A DNA stretch of 64,000 bases from UBA10365 sp041441915 (GTDB lineage Bacteria; Pseudomonadota; Alphaproteobacteria; Rhodobacterales; Rhodobacteraceae). The notes below the pieces were generated by a model. It made no database searches. It had not been told where the DNA came from and saw only the letters and a list, made by a program, of their open reading frames with translations. Numbering within the stretch: position 1 is the stretch's first letter; every line of letters begins with the position of its first letter. Of the stretch, positions 18,874 through 28,508 are shown piece by piece. The DNA is taken from assembly GCA_041441915.1 (NCBI GenBank), contig JASDRS010000009.1, positions 1-64,000 on the forward strand. The letters are read 5' to 3'. The translations under genes and the position numbers were made by a program.

Positions 18874-19440
18874 ATGTCTGATCCAATTGAAATTTTGGAG
18901 TTTTGGTTGACTGAGGTTGATCCGAAATTCTGGTATCAATCGCACAGCGATTTAGACGATGAAATCACTGAGCGCTTTGCGGAAACATGGCAGGTATCCA
19001 TAGCGGGCGGCCTTGACCATTGGTTGGAAGGGGCAGCGGGTTCGTTGGCCTTTATCATTTTGACAGATCAGTTTCCCCGGAATATGTTTCGTGAAGACGA
19101 CCGTGCCTTTGCCTCGGACGCCTTAGCGCTGAAGGCGGCAATTAAAGCGACAGAACGGCAGTGGCACTTAGACGTGCCAGCGCCAGATCGACAATTTTTT
19201 TATATGCCGTTTGAGCATAGTGAAGATCTTGCTATGCAAGATCGATCTGTTGCGCTGATCCGCGATCATATGCCTGAGGGCAGTGATTTGTTACGACATG
19301 CCGAAGTGCATCGCCATATTATCCGCGACTTTGGCCGTTTCCCTTATCGAAATATTTTGCTCGACCGCCAAAACACTCCGGCAGAAGAAGTTTTTTTGGA
19401 AAAGGGTGGCTACCTCTATGCAGCAGAGCTTTATGGTTAG
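18874..19440 (+). CDS. DUF924 family protein
   Basis: A 188-residue soluble protein of the DUF924 family, an all-helical fold with TPR-like character and no established biochemical function. Family hallmarks visible are the N-terminal ILEFWLTEVDPKFWY, the central LILTDQFPRNMFR-like segment (here FIILTDQFPRNMFREDD), FFYMPFEHSED and the C-terminal HRHIIRDFGRFPYRN. Length is typical. Preceded by GGGAG at suitable spacing. It lies between an MFS transporter and lpdA; no functional link is evident. Confidence 0.88.
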   Translation: MSDPIEILEFWLTEVDPKFWYQSHSDLDDEITERFAETWQVSIAGGLDHWLEGAAGSLAFIILTDQFPRNMFREDDRAFASDALALKAAIKATERQWHLDVPAPDRQFFYMPFEHSEDLAMQDRSVALIRDHMPEGSDLLRHAEVHRHIIRDFGRFPYRNILLDRQNTPAEEVFLEKGGYLYAAELYG

Positions 19441-19549
19441 GTGGTTATTTAGAATTAACTATGTATTGTATGACCGCTGACTTCGTTTAGGCTGGTTGGC
19501 AGATGTAAAAATATAGTTTAACATCAAACTATTTTATAAGAGGCAAGAA

Positions 19550-20959
19550 ATGGCAGAAAAATCCTTTGATTTATTGGTGATTGGTGCGGGTCCTGGTGGT
19601 TATGTTGCGGCTATTCGTGGTGCACAGCTGGGACTGAAAGTTGCGATTGTTGAACGTGAAAATCTGGGAGGTATTTGCTTAAATTGGGGTTGTATTCCAA
19701 CTAAGGCATTGTTGCGTTCAGCCGAGGTGTTTCATCTGATGAACCGGGCCAAAGAATTTGGTCTATCGGCCACGGGGCTGGGATTTGATCTGAACGCGGT
19801 TGTGTCGCGGTCGCGCGGGGTCGCTAAACAGCTTTCGGTTGGAATTGGCCATCTGATGAAAAAAAACAAAATTACAGTTGTGATGGGCACTGCCACGTTG
19901 CCTGCTAAGGGCAAAGTTTTGGTCAAAACAGCCACGGGTGATGAAAATCTGGTGGCAAAATCAATTATTTTGGCCACTGGCGCACGGGCGCGAGAATTGC
20001 CGGGTCTTGAGGCCGACGGTGGCCTGGTATGGACCTATCGTCACGCCATGCAACCCTCGCGTATGCCAAAAAAACTTTTGGTAATAGGATCGGGCGCTAT
20101 TGGTATAGAATTTGCTAGTTTTTATAATACACTAGGAGCTAAAACCACTGTTGTCGAGGTGATGGATCGTGTGCTTCCTGTTGAAGATGCCGAAGTTAGC
20201 GCCTTTGCAAAAAAAGCCTTTGTCAAACAGGGCATGGTGATTACTGAAAAAACCACTGTCAAAAAACTGGAACGCGCCTCCGATGGTAAGGGCGGAGGAA
20301 CTGTGACGGCCCATTTAGAAAGTGATGGCAAAATTGAAACACAAATCTTTGACACGGTGATATCTGCCGTTGGTATTATTGGCAATGTGGAAGGTTTGGG
20401 ACTTGAAGCCCTTGGGGTGAAAATTGACCGCACCCATGTTGTCACAGACGCCTATTGCCGCACAGGGGTTGATGGTCTTTATGCCATTGGCGACATTGCA
20501 GGAGCGCCGTGGCTCGCCCATAAGGCCAGCCATGAAGGCGTGATGGTAGCTGAACTGATCGCAGGGCTCAAACCTCATGCTATTAAACCCAATTCCATTG
20601 CGGGGTGCACCTATTGTCACCCTCAGGTCGCGTCGGTTGGCTTGACGGAAGAACAAGCACTTGCTTTAGGGCATAAAATTAAAGTTGGTAAGTTCCCATT
20701 TATTGGAAATGGCAAGGCCATAGCCTTGGGTGAAACCGAAGGATTTGTTAAAACTATATTCGACGATAAAACTGGTGAACTTTTAGGAGCTCATATGATT
20801 GGAGCTGAAGTGACCGAATTGATTCAAGGCTATGTTATAGGGCGTACTTTAGAAGCCACTGAAGAAGATCTGATTAACACAGTGTTCCCGCATCCGACCC
20901 TGTCAGAGATGATGCACGAAAGTGTGCTTGATGCTTATGGCCGCACCATTCATATGTAG
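19550..20959 (+). CDS. lpdA: Dihydrolipoyl dehydrogenase (E3)
   Basis: E3 reoxidises dihydrolipoamide of 2-oxoacid dehydrogenase complexes or the glycine cleavage system and reduces NAD. The 469-residue flavoprotein has the FAD motif GAGPGGYVAA at the N-terminus, redox-active cysteines in GGICLNWGCIPTKAL (about residues 40-55), the NAD fold VIGSGAIGIEFASFY (about 180-195), and the C-terminal active-site HPTLSEMMHE. The start follows AAGAGGCAAGAA. It stands apart from any E1/E2 genes in this window, so the complex it serves is not given by context. Confidence 0.94.
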   Translation: MAEKSFDLLVIGAGPGGYVAAIRGAQLGLKVAIVERENLGGICLNWGCIPTKALLRSAEVFHLMNRAKEFGLSATGLGFDLNAVVSRSRGVAKQLSVGIGHLMKKNKITVVMGTATLPAKGKVLVKTATGDENLVAKSIILATGARARELPGLEADGGLVWTYRHAMQPSRMPKKLLVIGSGAIGIEFASFYNTLGAKTTVVEVMDRVLPVEDAEVSAFAKKAFVKQGMVITEKTTVKKLERASDGKGGGTVTAHLESDGKIETQIFDTVISAVGIIGNVEGLGLEALGVKIDRTHVVTDAYCRTGVDGLYAIGDIAGAPWLAHKASHEGVMVAELIAGLKPHAIKPNSIAGCTYCHPQVASVGLTEEQALALGHKIKVGKFPFIGNGKAIALGETEGFVKTIFDDKTGELLGAHMIGAEVTELIQGYVIGRTLEATEEDLINTVFPHPTLSEMMHESVLDAYGRTIHM

Positions 20960-21249
20960 GATGCACCACTAGCACAGTTTTTGCGCTGATTTTTTGGCAC
21001 CATACGGATAAACAAATGAAGAACTTTGCATCAAAAATCCAATATTATCCCGTAAATTAGGTCTTTAACTTTTGAGGTTATATTTGGCTTGATGACTGGT
21101 TTACGTCAAACGCATCACGGAAACTTTACGTTTGCTGCTATCTCATTAACCCAGGTTAGTTTTGCTTTTTAAATAGCCCATTTTTTTGCTTTATCATTGG
21201 CCTTTAGGGCGTCGCGAGCTATCTGTTTTGCAAAGCAATGGGTGAAATT
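20960..21249. other. Spacer between lpdA and uvrA
   Basis: About 290 bases with no credible open frame. I looked for an alphaproteobacterial LexA site (paired GTTC/GAAC half-sites at 7-base spacing) that would place uvrA in an SOS regulon and found none; I also see no strong hairpin plus T tract. It is AT-rich and may hold the uvrA promoter. Confidence 0.5.
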
Positions 21250-24105
21250 ATGGCAGAGCAAAAGTTTATAGAAGTGCGTGGTGCACGTGAACATAATCTT
21301 AAAAACATTAACGTTGATATCCCACGCGACCAATTTGTGGTGATCACGGGGCTGTCAGGGTCAGGCAAATCAAGTTTGGCCTTTGATACGATTTATGCTG
21401 AAGGACAAAGGCGCTATGTGGAAAGCCTGTCTGCCTATGCACGCCAATTCCTTGATATGATGGGAAAGCCAGATGTTGATCATATTTCGGGCCTAAGTCC
21501 TGCCATCTCAATTGAACAAAGGACCACTTCAAAAAACCCCCGTTCCACAGTGGGTACAGCGACAGAGATTTACGACTATATGCGGCTATTATTTGCGCGT
21601 GTGGGCACACCATATTCGCCCACCACTGGCCTGCCAATTACAGCGCAGCAGGTGCAAGATATGGTTGACACGGTGATGGCAATGCCCGAAGGGGCCCGCG
21701 CTTACCTGCTTGCTCCTATTATACGGGATCGCAAAGGCGAATACCGCAAAGAATTTCTTGATCTCCGAAAGCAGGGCTTTCAAAGGGTTAAGGTCGATGG
21801 GGTCTTTTACGAACTTGAAGATCTGCCAAGCTTGGAAAAAAACCTGCGCCACGATATTGATGTGGTTGTGGATCGAATTGTGGTGCGCAAAGGCATTCAA
21901 ACCCGCCTTGCCGACAGTTTTCGCACCGCCCTTAATTTGGCGGATGGAATCGCCATATTGGAAGCTGCTCCAAACGCAGGCGCGGACGACGTTCTAGACG
22001 CGCAACGTTGGACATTTTCAGAGAAATTTGCCTGTCCAGTCTCTGGCTTTACGATTTCAGAAATTGAGCCGCGGCTTTTTTCTTTTAATGCCCCCTTTGG
22101 TGCCTGCCCTGCGTGTGAAGGCTTGGGGAAGGAGTTGTTTTTTGACGAAAGGCTGATCGTACCGGATCAAAGCCTGACCCTTGCTCAGGGTGCACTTGCA
22201 CCATGGGCTAAACAAAAATCACCCTATTTTTTGCAAACCATTGATGCCATAGCCAGTCATTACAAGTTTGACAAAAAGACGGCGTGGAAAAACCTGCCTG
22301 AGCAGGCAAAAGCAGTATTTTTGCGGGGGTCAGGCGAAGAGGAAATTAGCTTTCGCTATGACGAGGGAGGGCGCGTTTATGAAGTGAGCCGCGCTTTTGA
22401 AGGTGTGCTACCTAATATGGAACGCCGCCATCGCCAGACTGACAGCAGCTGGGTTCGCGAAGAGTTTGAGCGCTTTCAAAACAACCGTCCATGTGGTGCT
22501 TGCGGGGGCTACCGTTTGCGTCCCGAGGCTTTGGCTGTTAAAATAGCAGGTCAGCATGTGGGTCAGGTGGTGCAGTTTTCGATTGCCCAAGCCTATGACT
22601 GGATAGGTTCGGTGCCTGAAAGCCTAACGGCGCAAAAGAATGAAATTGCCCGCGCAATTTTGAAAGAAATTCGCGAAAGATTAGGATTTTTGGTTAATGT
22701 GGGGCTAAATTACCTGACCCTTGCCCGGAATGCTGGTACTTTGTCGGGTGGTGAAAGCCAACGTATTCGGTTAGCCAGCCAGATAGGATCGGGCTTGACA
22801 GGTGTGCTTTATGTGCTGGATGAACCTTCGATCGGACTGCATCAGCGTGACAATGATCGACTTTTGACCACGTTGAAAAATCTACGCGATCAGGGGAATA
22901 CCGTTTTGGTGGTAGAACATGACGAAGACGCCATCCGTCAAGCTGACTATGTGTTTGACATAGGGCCAGGAGCGGGCGTGAATGGGGGACGACTGGTCAG
23001 CCAAGGCACTCCCGCGCAAATCGAAGCAGATAAAAACAGTCTTACTGGACAGTATTTGTCCGGCGCGCGTGCTATCAAAGTCCCAGAAGTGCGGCGTAAA
23101 GGGTCGGGCAAAAAGCTGACAGTGATTGGGGCTACCGGCAATAATTTACAAAATGTCACAGCTGAATTTCCCTTAGGAAAATTTATCTGTGTCACGGGGG
23201 TTTCGGGGGGTGGAAAGTCGACCCTAATCGTCGAAACGCTTTATAAAAATGCAGCTACAAAGCTAAACGGAGCTTATGAAACACCAGGCCCTTGCGAAGC
23301 GATCAAGGGCTTTGAGCATCTTGATAAGGTTATTGACATTGATCAGCGTGCCATCGGACGCACGCCGCGGTCAAATCCTGCAACATATACGGGCGCCTTT
23401 ACGCCCATCCGCGATTGGTTTGCAGGTTTGCCTGAAAGTAGGGCGCGGGGCTATAAGGTAGGAAGATTTAGTTTTAACGTCAAAGGTGGGCGCTGCGAGG
23501 CGTGCCAAGGCGACGGTTTAATTAAGATAGAAATGCATTTTCTACCAGATGTGTATGTGACCTGTGAAACCTGCAAAGGCAATAGATACAATCGTGAAAC
23601 ATTGGAAATTAAGTTTAAAAACAAAAGTATATCCGACGTTCTTGACATGACTGTTGAAGAGGCGCAGGGGTTTTTTCAGGCCGTGCCATCGATCCGTGAA
23701 AAGATGGATGCTTTGAGCCGTGTTGGCTTGGGTTACATTAAGGTGGGTCAGCAGGCCACAACGTTGTCGGGGGGTGAAGCGCAGAGGGTGAAGCTGTCAA
23801 AAGAGCTTTCCCGGCGCGCCACAGGTCGCACGCTTTATATATTAGACGAGCCTACAACGGGCCTGCATTTTGAAGATGTGCGCAAGCTTTTGGAAGTGCT
23901 GCATGAGTTGGTAGATCAGGGTAATACTGTGGTGGTGATTGAACATAATCTAGATGTAATAAAAACCGCCGATTGGATCATTGATATTGGCCCCGAAGGC
24001 GGTACTGGGGGCGGCTTCATTGTGGTAACAGGTACTCCAGAAACTGTGGTCAAAGCGACAGACAGTCATACGGGCCAATATTTGAGCCAAATGCTCACGG
24101 CATAG
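21250..24105 (+). CDS. uvrA: Excinuclease ABC subunit A
   Basis: UvrA is the damage-sensing ATPase of nucleotide excision repair and loads UvrB. The 951-residue protein has two ABC modules: Walker A GLSGSGKSSLAF near residue 33 and GVSGGGKSTL in the second half, signature motifs LSGGESQRIRLA and LSGGEAQRVKLS, and Walker B segments with LDEPSIGLHQRD and LDEPTTGLHFED. Zinc-binding cysteine pairs appear at CPVSGF/CPACEG and CEACQG/CETCKG. The ATG at 21250 has GGTGA about 5 bases upstream and matches the family N-terminus (MAEQKFIEVRGAREHNLKN); an in-frame ATG at 21238 is less likely. Confidence 0.97.
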   Translation: MAEQKFIEVRGAREHNLKNINVDIPRDQFVVITGLSGSGKSSLAFDTIYAEGQRRYVESLSAYARQFLDMMGKPDVDHISGLSPAISIEQRTTSKNPRSTVGTATEIYDYMRLLFARVGTPYSPTTGLPITAQQVQDMVDTVMAMPEGARAYLLAPIIRDRKGEYRKEFLDLRKQGFQRVKVDGVFYELEDLPSLEKNLRHDIDVVVDRIVVRKGIQTRLADSFRTALNLADGIAILEAAPNAGADDVLDAQRWTFSEKFACPVSGFTISEIEPRLFSFNAPFGACPACEGLGKELFFDERLIVPDQSLTLAQGALAPWAKQKSPYFLQTIDAIASHYKFDKKTAWKNLPEQAKAVFLRGSGEEEISFRYDEGGRVYEVSRAFEGVLPNMERRHRQTDSSWVREEFERFQNNRPCGACGGYRLRPEALAVKIAGQHVGQVVQFSIAQAYDWIGSVPESLTAQKNEIARAILKEIRERLGFLVNVGLNYLTLARNAGTLSGGESQRIRLASQIGSGLTGVLYVLDEPSIGLHQRDNDRLLTTLKNLRDQGNTVLVVEHDEDAIRQADYVFDIGPGAGVNGGRLVSQGTPAQIEADKNSLTGQYLSGARAIKVPEVRRKGSGKKLTVIGATGNNLQNVTAEFPLGKFICVTGVSGGGKSTLIVETLYKNAATKLNGAYETPGPCEAIKGFEHLDKVIDIDQRAIGRTPRSNPATYTGAFTPIRDWFAGLPESRARGYKVGRFSFNVKGGRCEACQGDGLIKIEMHFLPDVYVTCETCKGNRYNRETLEIKFKNKSISDVLDMTVEEAQGFFQAVPSIREKMDALSRVGLGYIKVGQQATTLSGGEAQRVKLSKELSRRATGRTLYILDEPTTGLHFEDVRKLLEVLHELVDQGNTVVVIEHNLDVIKTADWIIDIGPEGGTGGGFIVVTGTPETVVKATDSHTGQYLSQMLTA

Positions 24106-24139
24106 GTCCCGCGCTTTTGGCGCAGAACCTATTTAATGG

Positions 24140-25639
24140 TCATTCCATTTGCTTAAAGTTAAAGGCCGCGCCTTCGCGAATGCCACTGGGCCAGCGCGCA
24201 GTCACGGTCTTGGTTCGCGTATAAAAACGAAATGCATCCGGACCATGTTGGTTCAAATCACCAAAGGATGATTTTTTCCAACCACCAAAAGTGTGATAGG
24301 CTAAAGGCACTGGAATAGGCACATTGATGCCGATCATTCCAATGTTGATGCGGCTTGCAAAATCGCGCGCTGTGTCGCCATCGCGGGTAAATATCGCAAC
24401 CCCATTACCATATTCATGATCCATGGCATAGCCAAGCGCTTCTTCATAGGTTTTAGCGCGCACAGTCGACAAAACGGGGCCGAAAATTTCCTTTTTGTAA
24501 ATATCCATGTCTCTGGTGACATGATCAAACAGATGAGGGCCAACAAAGAAGCCAGATTCATAGCCCTGCAGTTTGAAGTCGCGCCCATCGACGACAAGTT
24601 TGGCGCCCTGATCAATACCGCTTTGAACCAAACGCAGGATATTTTCTTGCGCGGCTTTAGTAACAACTGGGCCATAGTCAACGTCATTGTCTGCCGTGTA
24701 GGGCCCAACCTTTAGTTTTTCTATCCGTGTGACAAGGCGCTGAATCAAGGCCTCAGCCGTGGCATCACCTACAGGAACAGCCACCGAAATTGCCATGCAG
24801 CGTTCGCCTGCCGCACCGTAGCCCGCACCAATTAAAGCATCAGCTGCTTGGTCTAGATCGGCGTCTGGCATAATGATCATGTGGTTTTTTGCCCCACCAA
24901 AACATTGCACACGCTTACCACTAGAACAGCCGCGACCATAAATATATTCCGCAATTGGGGTTGAACCCACAAAGCCAATCGCGCTGATGGTAGGATTGTC
25001 TAAGATCGCATCAACTGACACTTTATCGCCGTTAATGACTTGCAGCACACCGTCAGGTAGGCCTGCCTCTTTCATCAATTCGCCGAGCATCAAGGGTACC
25101 GAGGGATCGCGCTCTGACGGTTTTAGAATAAAAGCGTTACCACAAGCTAGGGCAGGGCCCATTTTCCACATTGGGATCATAGCCGGAAAGTTAAAGGGTG
25201 TGATTCCGGCCGCCACGCCAACGGGTTGGCGCATCGAATACATGTCTATCCCAGGGCCTGCCGCATCGGTGAACTCGCCCTTCAGCATCTGTGGTGCGCC
25301 AATGCAATATTCCATAACTTCAAGCCCGCGTTGAACGTCGCCTCTTGCGTCAGGAAGGGTCTTGCCGTGCTCGCTCGATAAAGCCAAAGCCAATTTATCC
25401 ATATCGCGGTTCAATAGGCTAACAAATTCCATAATCACGCGGGCGCGGCGTTGGGGATTGGTCGCTCCCCAAGCGATTTGCGCGCGCGCAGCGTCTGCGA
25501 CAGCTGCGTCAAGCTCGGCTCCCGATGCCAAAGGCACCGTGGCTTGCACTTCGCCAGTTGCGGGGTTGAACACATCAGCAAAGCGTCCTGAGGTACCTTT
25601 GACATGTTTGCCATTGATCCAGTGGGTCAGTTCTCTCAT
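24140..25639 (-). CDS. mmsA: CoA-acylating methylmalonate-semialdehyde dehydrogenase
   Basis: MmsA oxidises (methyl)malonate semialdehyde to propionyl-CoA or acetyl-CoA in valine and myo-inositol breakdown, with NAD and free CoA. The 499-residue aldehyde dehydrogenase has the cofactor segment TPFNFPAMIPMW, the GFVGSTPIAEYIY turn, and the catalytic cysteine in GAAGERCMAISV, the variant typical of MmsA. Preceded by AAAGGAG at good spacing. A LysR gene is divergently transcribed 96 bases away and probably controls it; the rest of a valine pathway (mmsB, acyl-CoA dehydrogenase) is not in this window. Confidence 0.93.
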   Translation of the reverse strand: MRELTHWINGKHVKGTSGRFADVFNPATGEVQATVPLASGAELDAAVADAARAQIAWGATNPQRRARVIMEFVSLLNRDMDKLALALSSEHGKTLPDARGDVQRGLEVMEYCIGAPQMLKGEFTDAAGPGIDMYSMRQPVGVAAGITPFNFPAMIPMWKMGPALACGNAFILKPSERDPSVPLMLGELMKEAGLPDGVLQVINGDKVSVDAILDNPTISAIGFVGSTPIAEYIYGRGCSSGKRVQCFGGAKNHMIIMPDADLDQAADALIGAGYGAAGERCMAISVAVPVGDATAEALIQRLVTRIEKLKVGPYTADNDVDYGPVVTKAAQENILRLVQSGIDQGAKLVVDGRDFKLQGYESGFFVGPHLFDHVTRDMDIYKKEIFGPVLSTVRAKTYEEALGYAMDHEYGNGVAIFTRDGDTARDFASRINIGMIGINVPIPVPLAYHTFGGWKKSSFGDLNQHGPDAFRFYTRTKTVTARWPSGIREGAAFNFKQME

Positions 25640-25735
25640 GGGATTCTCCTTTAATTAGCCATAAGATACCCTTGCAATTTTGCCAAATAAAGCGACAATA
25701 TTTCAAAAGCATTTTGCAAAAATATAGGTATAAGT

Positions 25736-26647
25736 ATGGATTGGGGCGATTTACGGCTGTTTTTGACTGTAGCACGGCGTGAAAGCCTGTCAAAAGCGGG
25801 GCGTGTTCTACGGCTTGATCCGGCGACCTTGGGGAGACGCATGGCGCGCCTTGAACAAGATTTGGGGCAGCGTTTATTCGCTAAGAGCCCGCAAGGTTAT
25901 TTGCTTTTGCCCGAGGGTGAGCGTCTTTTACCCCACGCAGAAAAAGCCGAAGCTGCAATGATAGCTGCACAAAATGCGCTCGAGGGCGATGATGCAGGCC
26001 TGCAAGGCCAGATACGCATCGGCGCACCTGATGGTTGCGCCAATTACCTATTGCCACAAGTGATTTCAGATATTGTCGTGCAAAACCCAAGGCTTGAAGT
26101 GCAGATAGTGGCTTTGCCGAGGGTATTCAACCTATCAAAACGCGAAGCAGATATGGCAATTGCCGTGTCACGCCCCGAAGCGGGTCGGCTTACGGTGCAA
26201 AAACTGAGCGATTATAAGCTTCATCTTACCGCGGCAAAATCCTATCTGACTGCCCATGCCGCGATCAAATGCGTATCTGATTTACCAGCGCATCGGTTGG
26301 TGGGCTATATCTCGGACATGATTTTTGACAAGGAACTGGATTATTTGACTGAGTTGGGACTAGGGCCAGTTTCGCTTGCGTCGAATTCTGTGTCTGTTCA
26401 ACTTAATCTGTTGCGTCAGGGTTCTGGCATTGGTGTGGTGCATGATTTTGCACGTTTTGCCGCGCCTGAATTGCAAGATATATTGGCCAATGAAATCAGT
26501 TTTACGCGCAGTTTTTGGCTAATTCGCCATGCTGATGACGCGCAAGTGGTACGCCTTAATCGCTTTTCCGCGCTTTTGGCTGCGGGCATGAAGCGCACCG
26601 TTTCCCGGCTGGAAAGCCAACGGGAAGGCTTTCACTTGCAATTTTGA
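25736..26647 (+). CDS. LysR family transcriptional regulator (putative regulator of mmsA)
   Basis: A 303-residue LysR-type regulator. The winged HTH is at residues 1-60 (LRLFLTVARRESLSKAGRVL, DPATLGRRMARLEQDLGQRL, TPxG-like KSPQGYLLLPEG), followed by a linker helix and a periplasmic-binding-like effector domain (GQIRIGAPDGCANYLLPQVI). The HTH is unusual in having TLGRRMARLE where many LysR proteins have SVSRQIRxLE. Divergent placement from mmsA with a 96-base intergenic region is the usual arrangement for a LysR regulator and its target; the inducer is unknown. Confidence 0.87.
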   Translation: MDWGDLRLFLTVARRESLSKAGRVLRLDPATLGRRMARLEQDLGQRLFAKSPQGYLLLPEGERLLPHAEKAEAAMIAAQNALEGDDAGLQGQIRIGAPDGCANYLLPQVISDIVVQNPRLEVQIVALPRVFNLSKREADMAIAVSRPEAGRLTVQKLSDYKLHLTAAKSYLTAHAAIKCVSDLPAHRLVGYISDMIFDKELDYLTELGLGPVSLASNSVSVQLNLLRQGSGIGVVHDFARFAAPELQDILANEISFTRSFWLIRHADDAQVVRLNRFSALLAAGMKRTVSRLESQREGFHLQF

Positions 26648-26688
26648 GAGAAATAATGTTGCTTGGCCGCGATTTGAAAGGATAACAT

Positions 26689-27183
26689 ATGCGCATTGGT
26701 CTTTACCCTGGCACATTTGATCCCATTACCCTGGGTCATATTGATATAATAGAACGGGCGATGGCGTTGGTCGATCGATTGGTGATCGGCGTGGCTATAA
26801 ACCGCGAGAAGGGACCTTTGTTCGATCTAGAGGCGCGCGTTGCTATGGTGAAGGCTGAATGCCAAGCCGTTGTAGGCAAGACAGGGGGCGCGATTGTAGT
26901 GCATCCGTTTGAAAATTTGCTAATTGATTGCGCTAAAGACGTGGGGGCGACTGTGATCGTGCGTGGTTTGCGTGCGGTTGCGGATTTTGAATATGAATTT
27001 CAAATGGTAGGGATGAACCGTGCTCTTGATAGCAGCATTGAAACGGTATTTTTGATGGCCGATGCTCGTCGTCAGGCTATTGCTTCAAAATTGGTAAAAG
27101 AGATTGCGCGTTTGGGCGGCGATGTTAGCCATTTCGTGACCCCACCCGTCTTTGCGGCCTTAAAGTACAAGTGGACATGTTAG
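26689..27183 (+). CDS. coaD: Phosphopantetheine adenylyltransferase
   Basis: CoaD joins 4'-phosphopantetheine to ATP to make dephospho-CoA, the next-to-last step of CoA synthesis. The 164-residue protein has the nucleotidyltransferase motif YPGTFDPITLGHIDII at residues 6-21 (TxGH variant), VRGLRAVADFEYEFQM and the C-terminal ASKLVKEIARLGGDVSHFV. Start ATG 26689 is preceded by AAAGGA. It follows the LysR gene by 41 bases on the same strand and ends inside a perfect inverted repeat. Confidence 0.96.
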   Translation: MRIGLYPGTFDPITLGHIDIIERAMALVDRLVIGVAINREKGPLFDLEARVAMVKAECQAVVGKTGGAIVVHPFENLLIDCAKDVGATVIVRGLRAVADFEYEFQMVGMNRALDSSIETVFLMADARRQAIASKLVKEIARLGGDVSHFVTPPVFAALKYKWTC

Positions 27184-27208
27184 CGCAATCATAAAGGTTT
27201 GCGCTAAC
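27179..27208 (+). terminator. Inverted repeat at the coaD end
   Basis: GTTAGCGCAA at 27179-27188 pairs perfectly with TTGCGCTAAC at 27199-27208 around a 10-base loop. It spans the coaD stop codon, which fits a transcription terminator, but no T run follows, so it may instead be an mRNA 3'-end stabiliser. Confidence 0.45.
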
Positions 27209-27286
27209 ATATTGAAAAGATGTCGTATTTAGACTTCTCCCCACATCAAATTACCCCTATGCTAAGGAACTATTACGGGATATAAA

Positions 27287-28288
27287 ATGATGATTACCAT
27301 CGGCATTAATGGATTTGGCCGCATAGGCCGTTGTACTTTGGCGCATATTGCCGAATCTGCGCGCAATGATGTTCAAGTAGTAGCTATTAATGCCACTGGC
27401 CCGATTGAGACTAACGCCCATCTTTTGAAATATGATTCAGTTCATGGGCGCTTTGATGGAGCTGTCCGCATCGTAGAAAATGAACTTGACCTTGGCCGTG
27501 GAACGATACGTATGATGTCGAACTATGATCCCCATAGTCTTGATTGGGACGGAATTGATGTGGTACTGGAATGCACGGGCCAGTTCAACCAGCGTGATAA
27601 AGCGGCCGTTCATATAAATCGTGGTGCCAAGCGGGTTTTGATTTCTGCTCCCGCCAAAAATGTTGATAAAACAATAATTTATGGTGTAAATCATCGACAG
27701 CTTTTATCAGAGCATCGGGTCGTTTCTAACGGGTCATGTACTACTAACTGCTTGGTGCCCCTGGCCAAAGTACTTAATGATGCGATCGGGATTGAAAGCG
27801 GTATTATGACCACAATCCATTCCTACACTGGCGATCAGCCTGCACTAGATCGACGCCATGAGGATCTTTACCGTGGCCGTGCGGCTGCAATGGCAATGGT
27901 ACCCACCTCGACTGGTGCTGCACGTGCCTTGGGCGAGGTGTTGCCTGAACTTGCAGGCAAGATTGACGGCACTGCGATGCGCGTCCCCACGCCCAATGTC
28001 TCTGCGGTGGATTTAACTTTTGTTTCTAGTAAGTCCGTTAACGTAGATGAGGTTAACGCCATAGTGCAAGCGGCGGCACATGGTTGTATGGGTATGGTTT
28101 TAGCTTATGATCCAGAACCCAAAGTTTCCATCGATTTTAATCATACAACCCAGTCTTGTATTTTTGCTCCAGATCAAACTAAGGTAGTTGGTGGCCGCAC
28201 GGTGCGTGTACTGGCTTGGTATGATAATGAATGGGCGTTTTCGTGTCGCATGGCCGATGTGGCTGTCGTGATGGGGCAGTTAATTTAG
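27287..28288 (+). CDS. gap: Glyceraldehyde-3-phosphate dehydrogenase, first paralogue
   Basis: A type I GAPDH of 333 residues: Rossmann motif INGFGRIGR at residues 7-15, catalytic Cys in SNGSCTTNC, phosphate-site HSYTGDQ and STGAARALGEVLPEL. It differs from the second copy in a cofactor-determining place: residue 36 is Ala (VVAINATG) where the neighbour and most NAD-linked GAPDHs have Asp, and LDRRH replaces the LDTMH of its neighbour near the adenosine pocket. This suggests NADP preference and a gluconeogenic or alternative role, an inference only. Start ATG 27287 follows GGGA. The second gap gene lies 220 bases downstream. Confidence 0.93.
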   Translation: MMITIGINGFGRIGRCTLAHIAESARNDVQVVAINATGPIETNAHLLKYDSVHGRFDGAVRIVENELDLGRGTIRMMSNYDPHSLDWDGIDVVLECTGQFNQRDKAAVHINRGAKRVLISAPAKNVDKTIIYGVNHRQLLSEHRVVSNGSCTTNCLVPLAKVLNDAIGIESGIMTTIHSYTGDQPALDRRHEDLYRGRAAAMAMVPTSTGAARALGEVLPELAGKIDGTAMRVPTPNVSAVDLTFVSSKSVNVDEVNAIVQAAAHGCMGMVLAYDPEPKVSIDFNHTTQSCIFAPDQTKVVGGRTVRVLAWYDNEWAFSCRMADVAVVMGQLI

Positions 28289-28508
28289 TTAGTTAAACTA
28301 TTATATAGCAGTTTTTTTGGCTGAATTTGTATTTATTTGACGGTGTATTTCTATTTTTTAAATAAAAACTTTCTGAATACAAAATATTATTTAGCCTTTT
28401 TGCTTTAATTAGTGGATAGGGCTTGAATCTTTGGGGTTTCTGGTGATGTTAGCGCTATCAAATTTTGAATCCCAAACCCGCCAAAGGCTAAATCTAAGGA
28501 GTGTGCTA

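Noticed and set aside
20960..21249. LexA box upstream of uvrA
   Set aside because: No paired GTTC/GAAC half-sites at the 7-base spacing used by alphaproteobacterial LexA.
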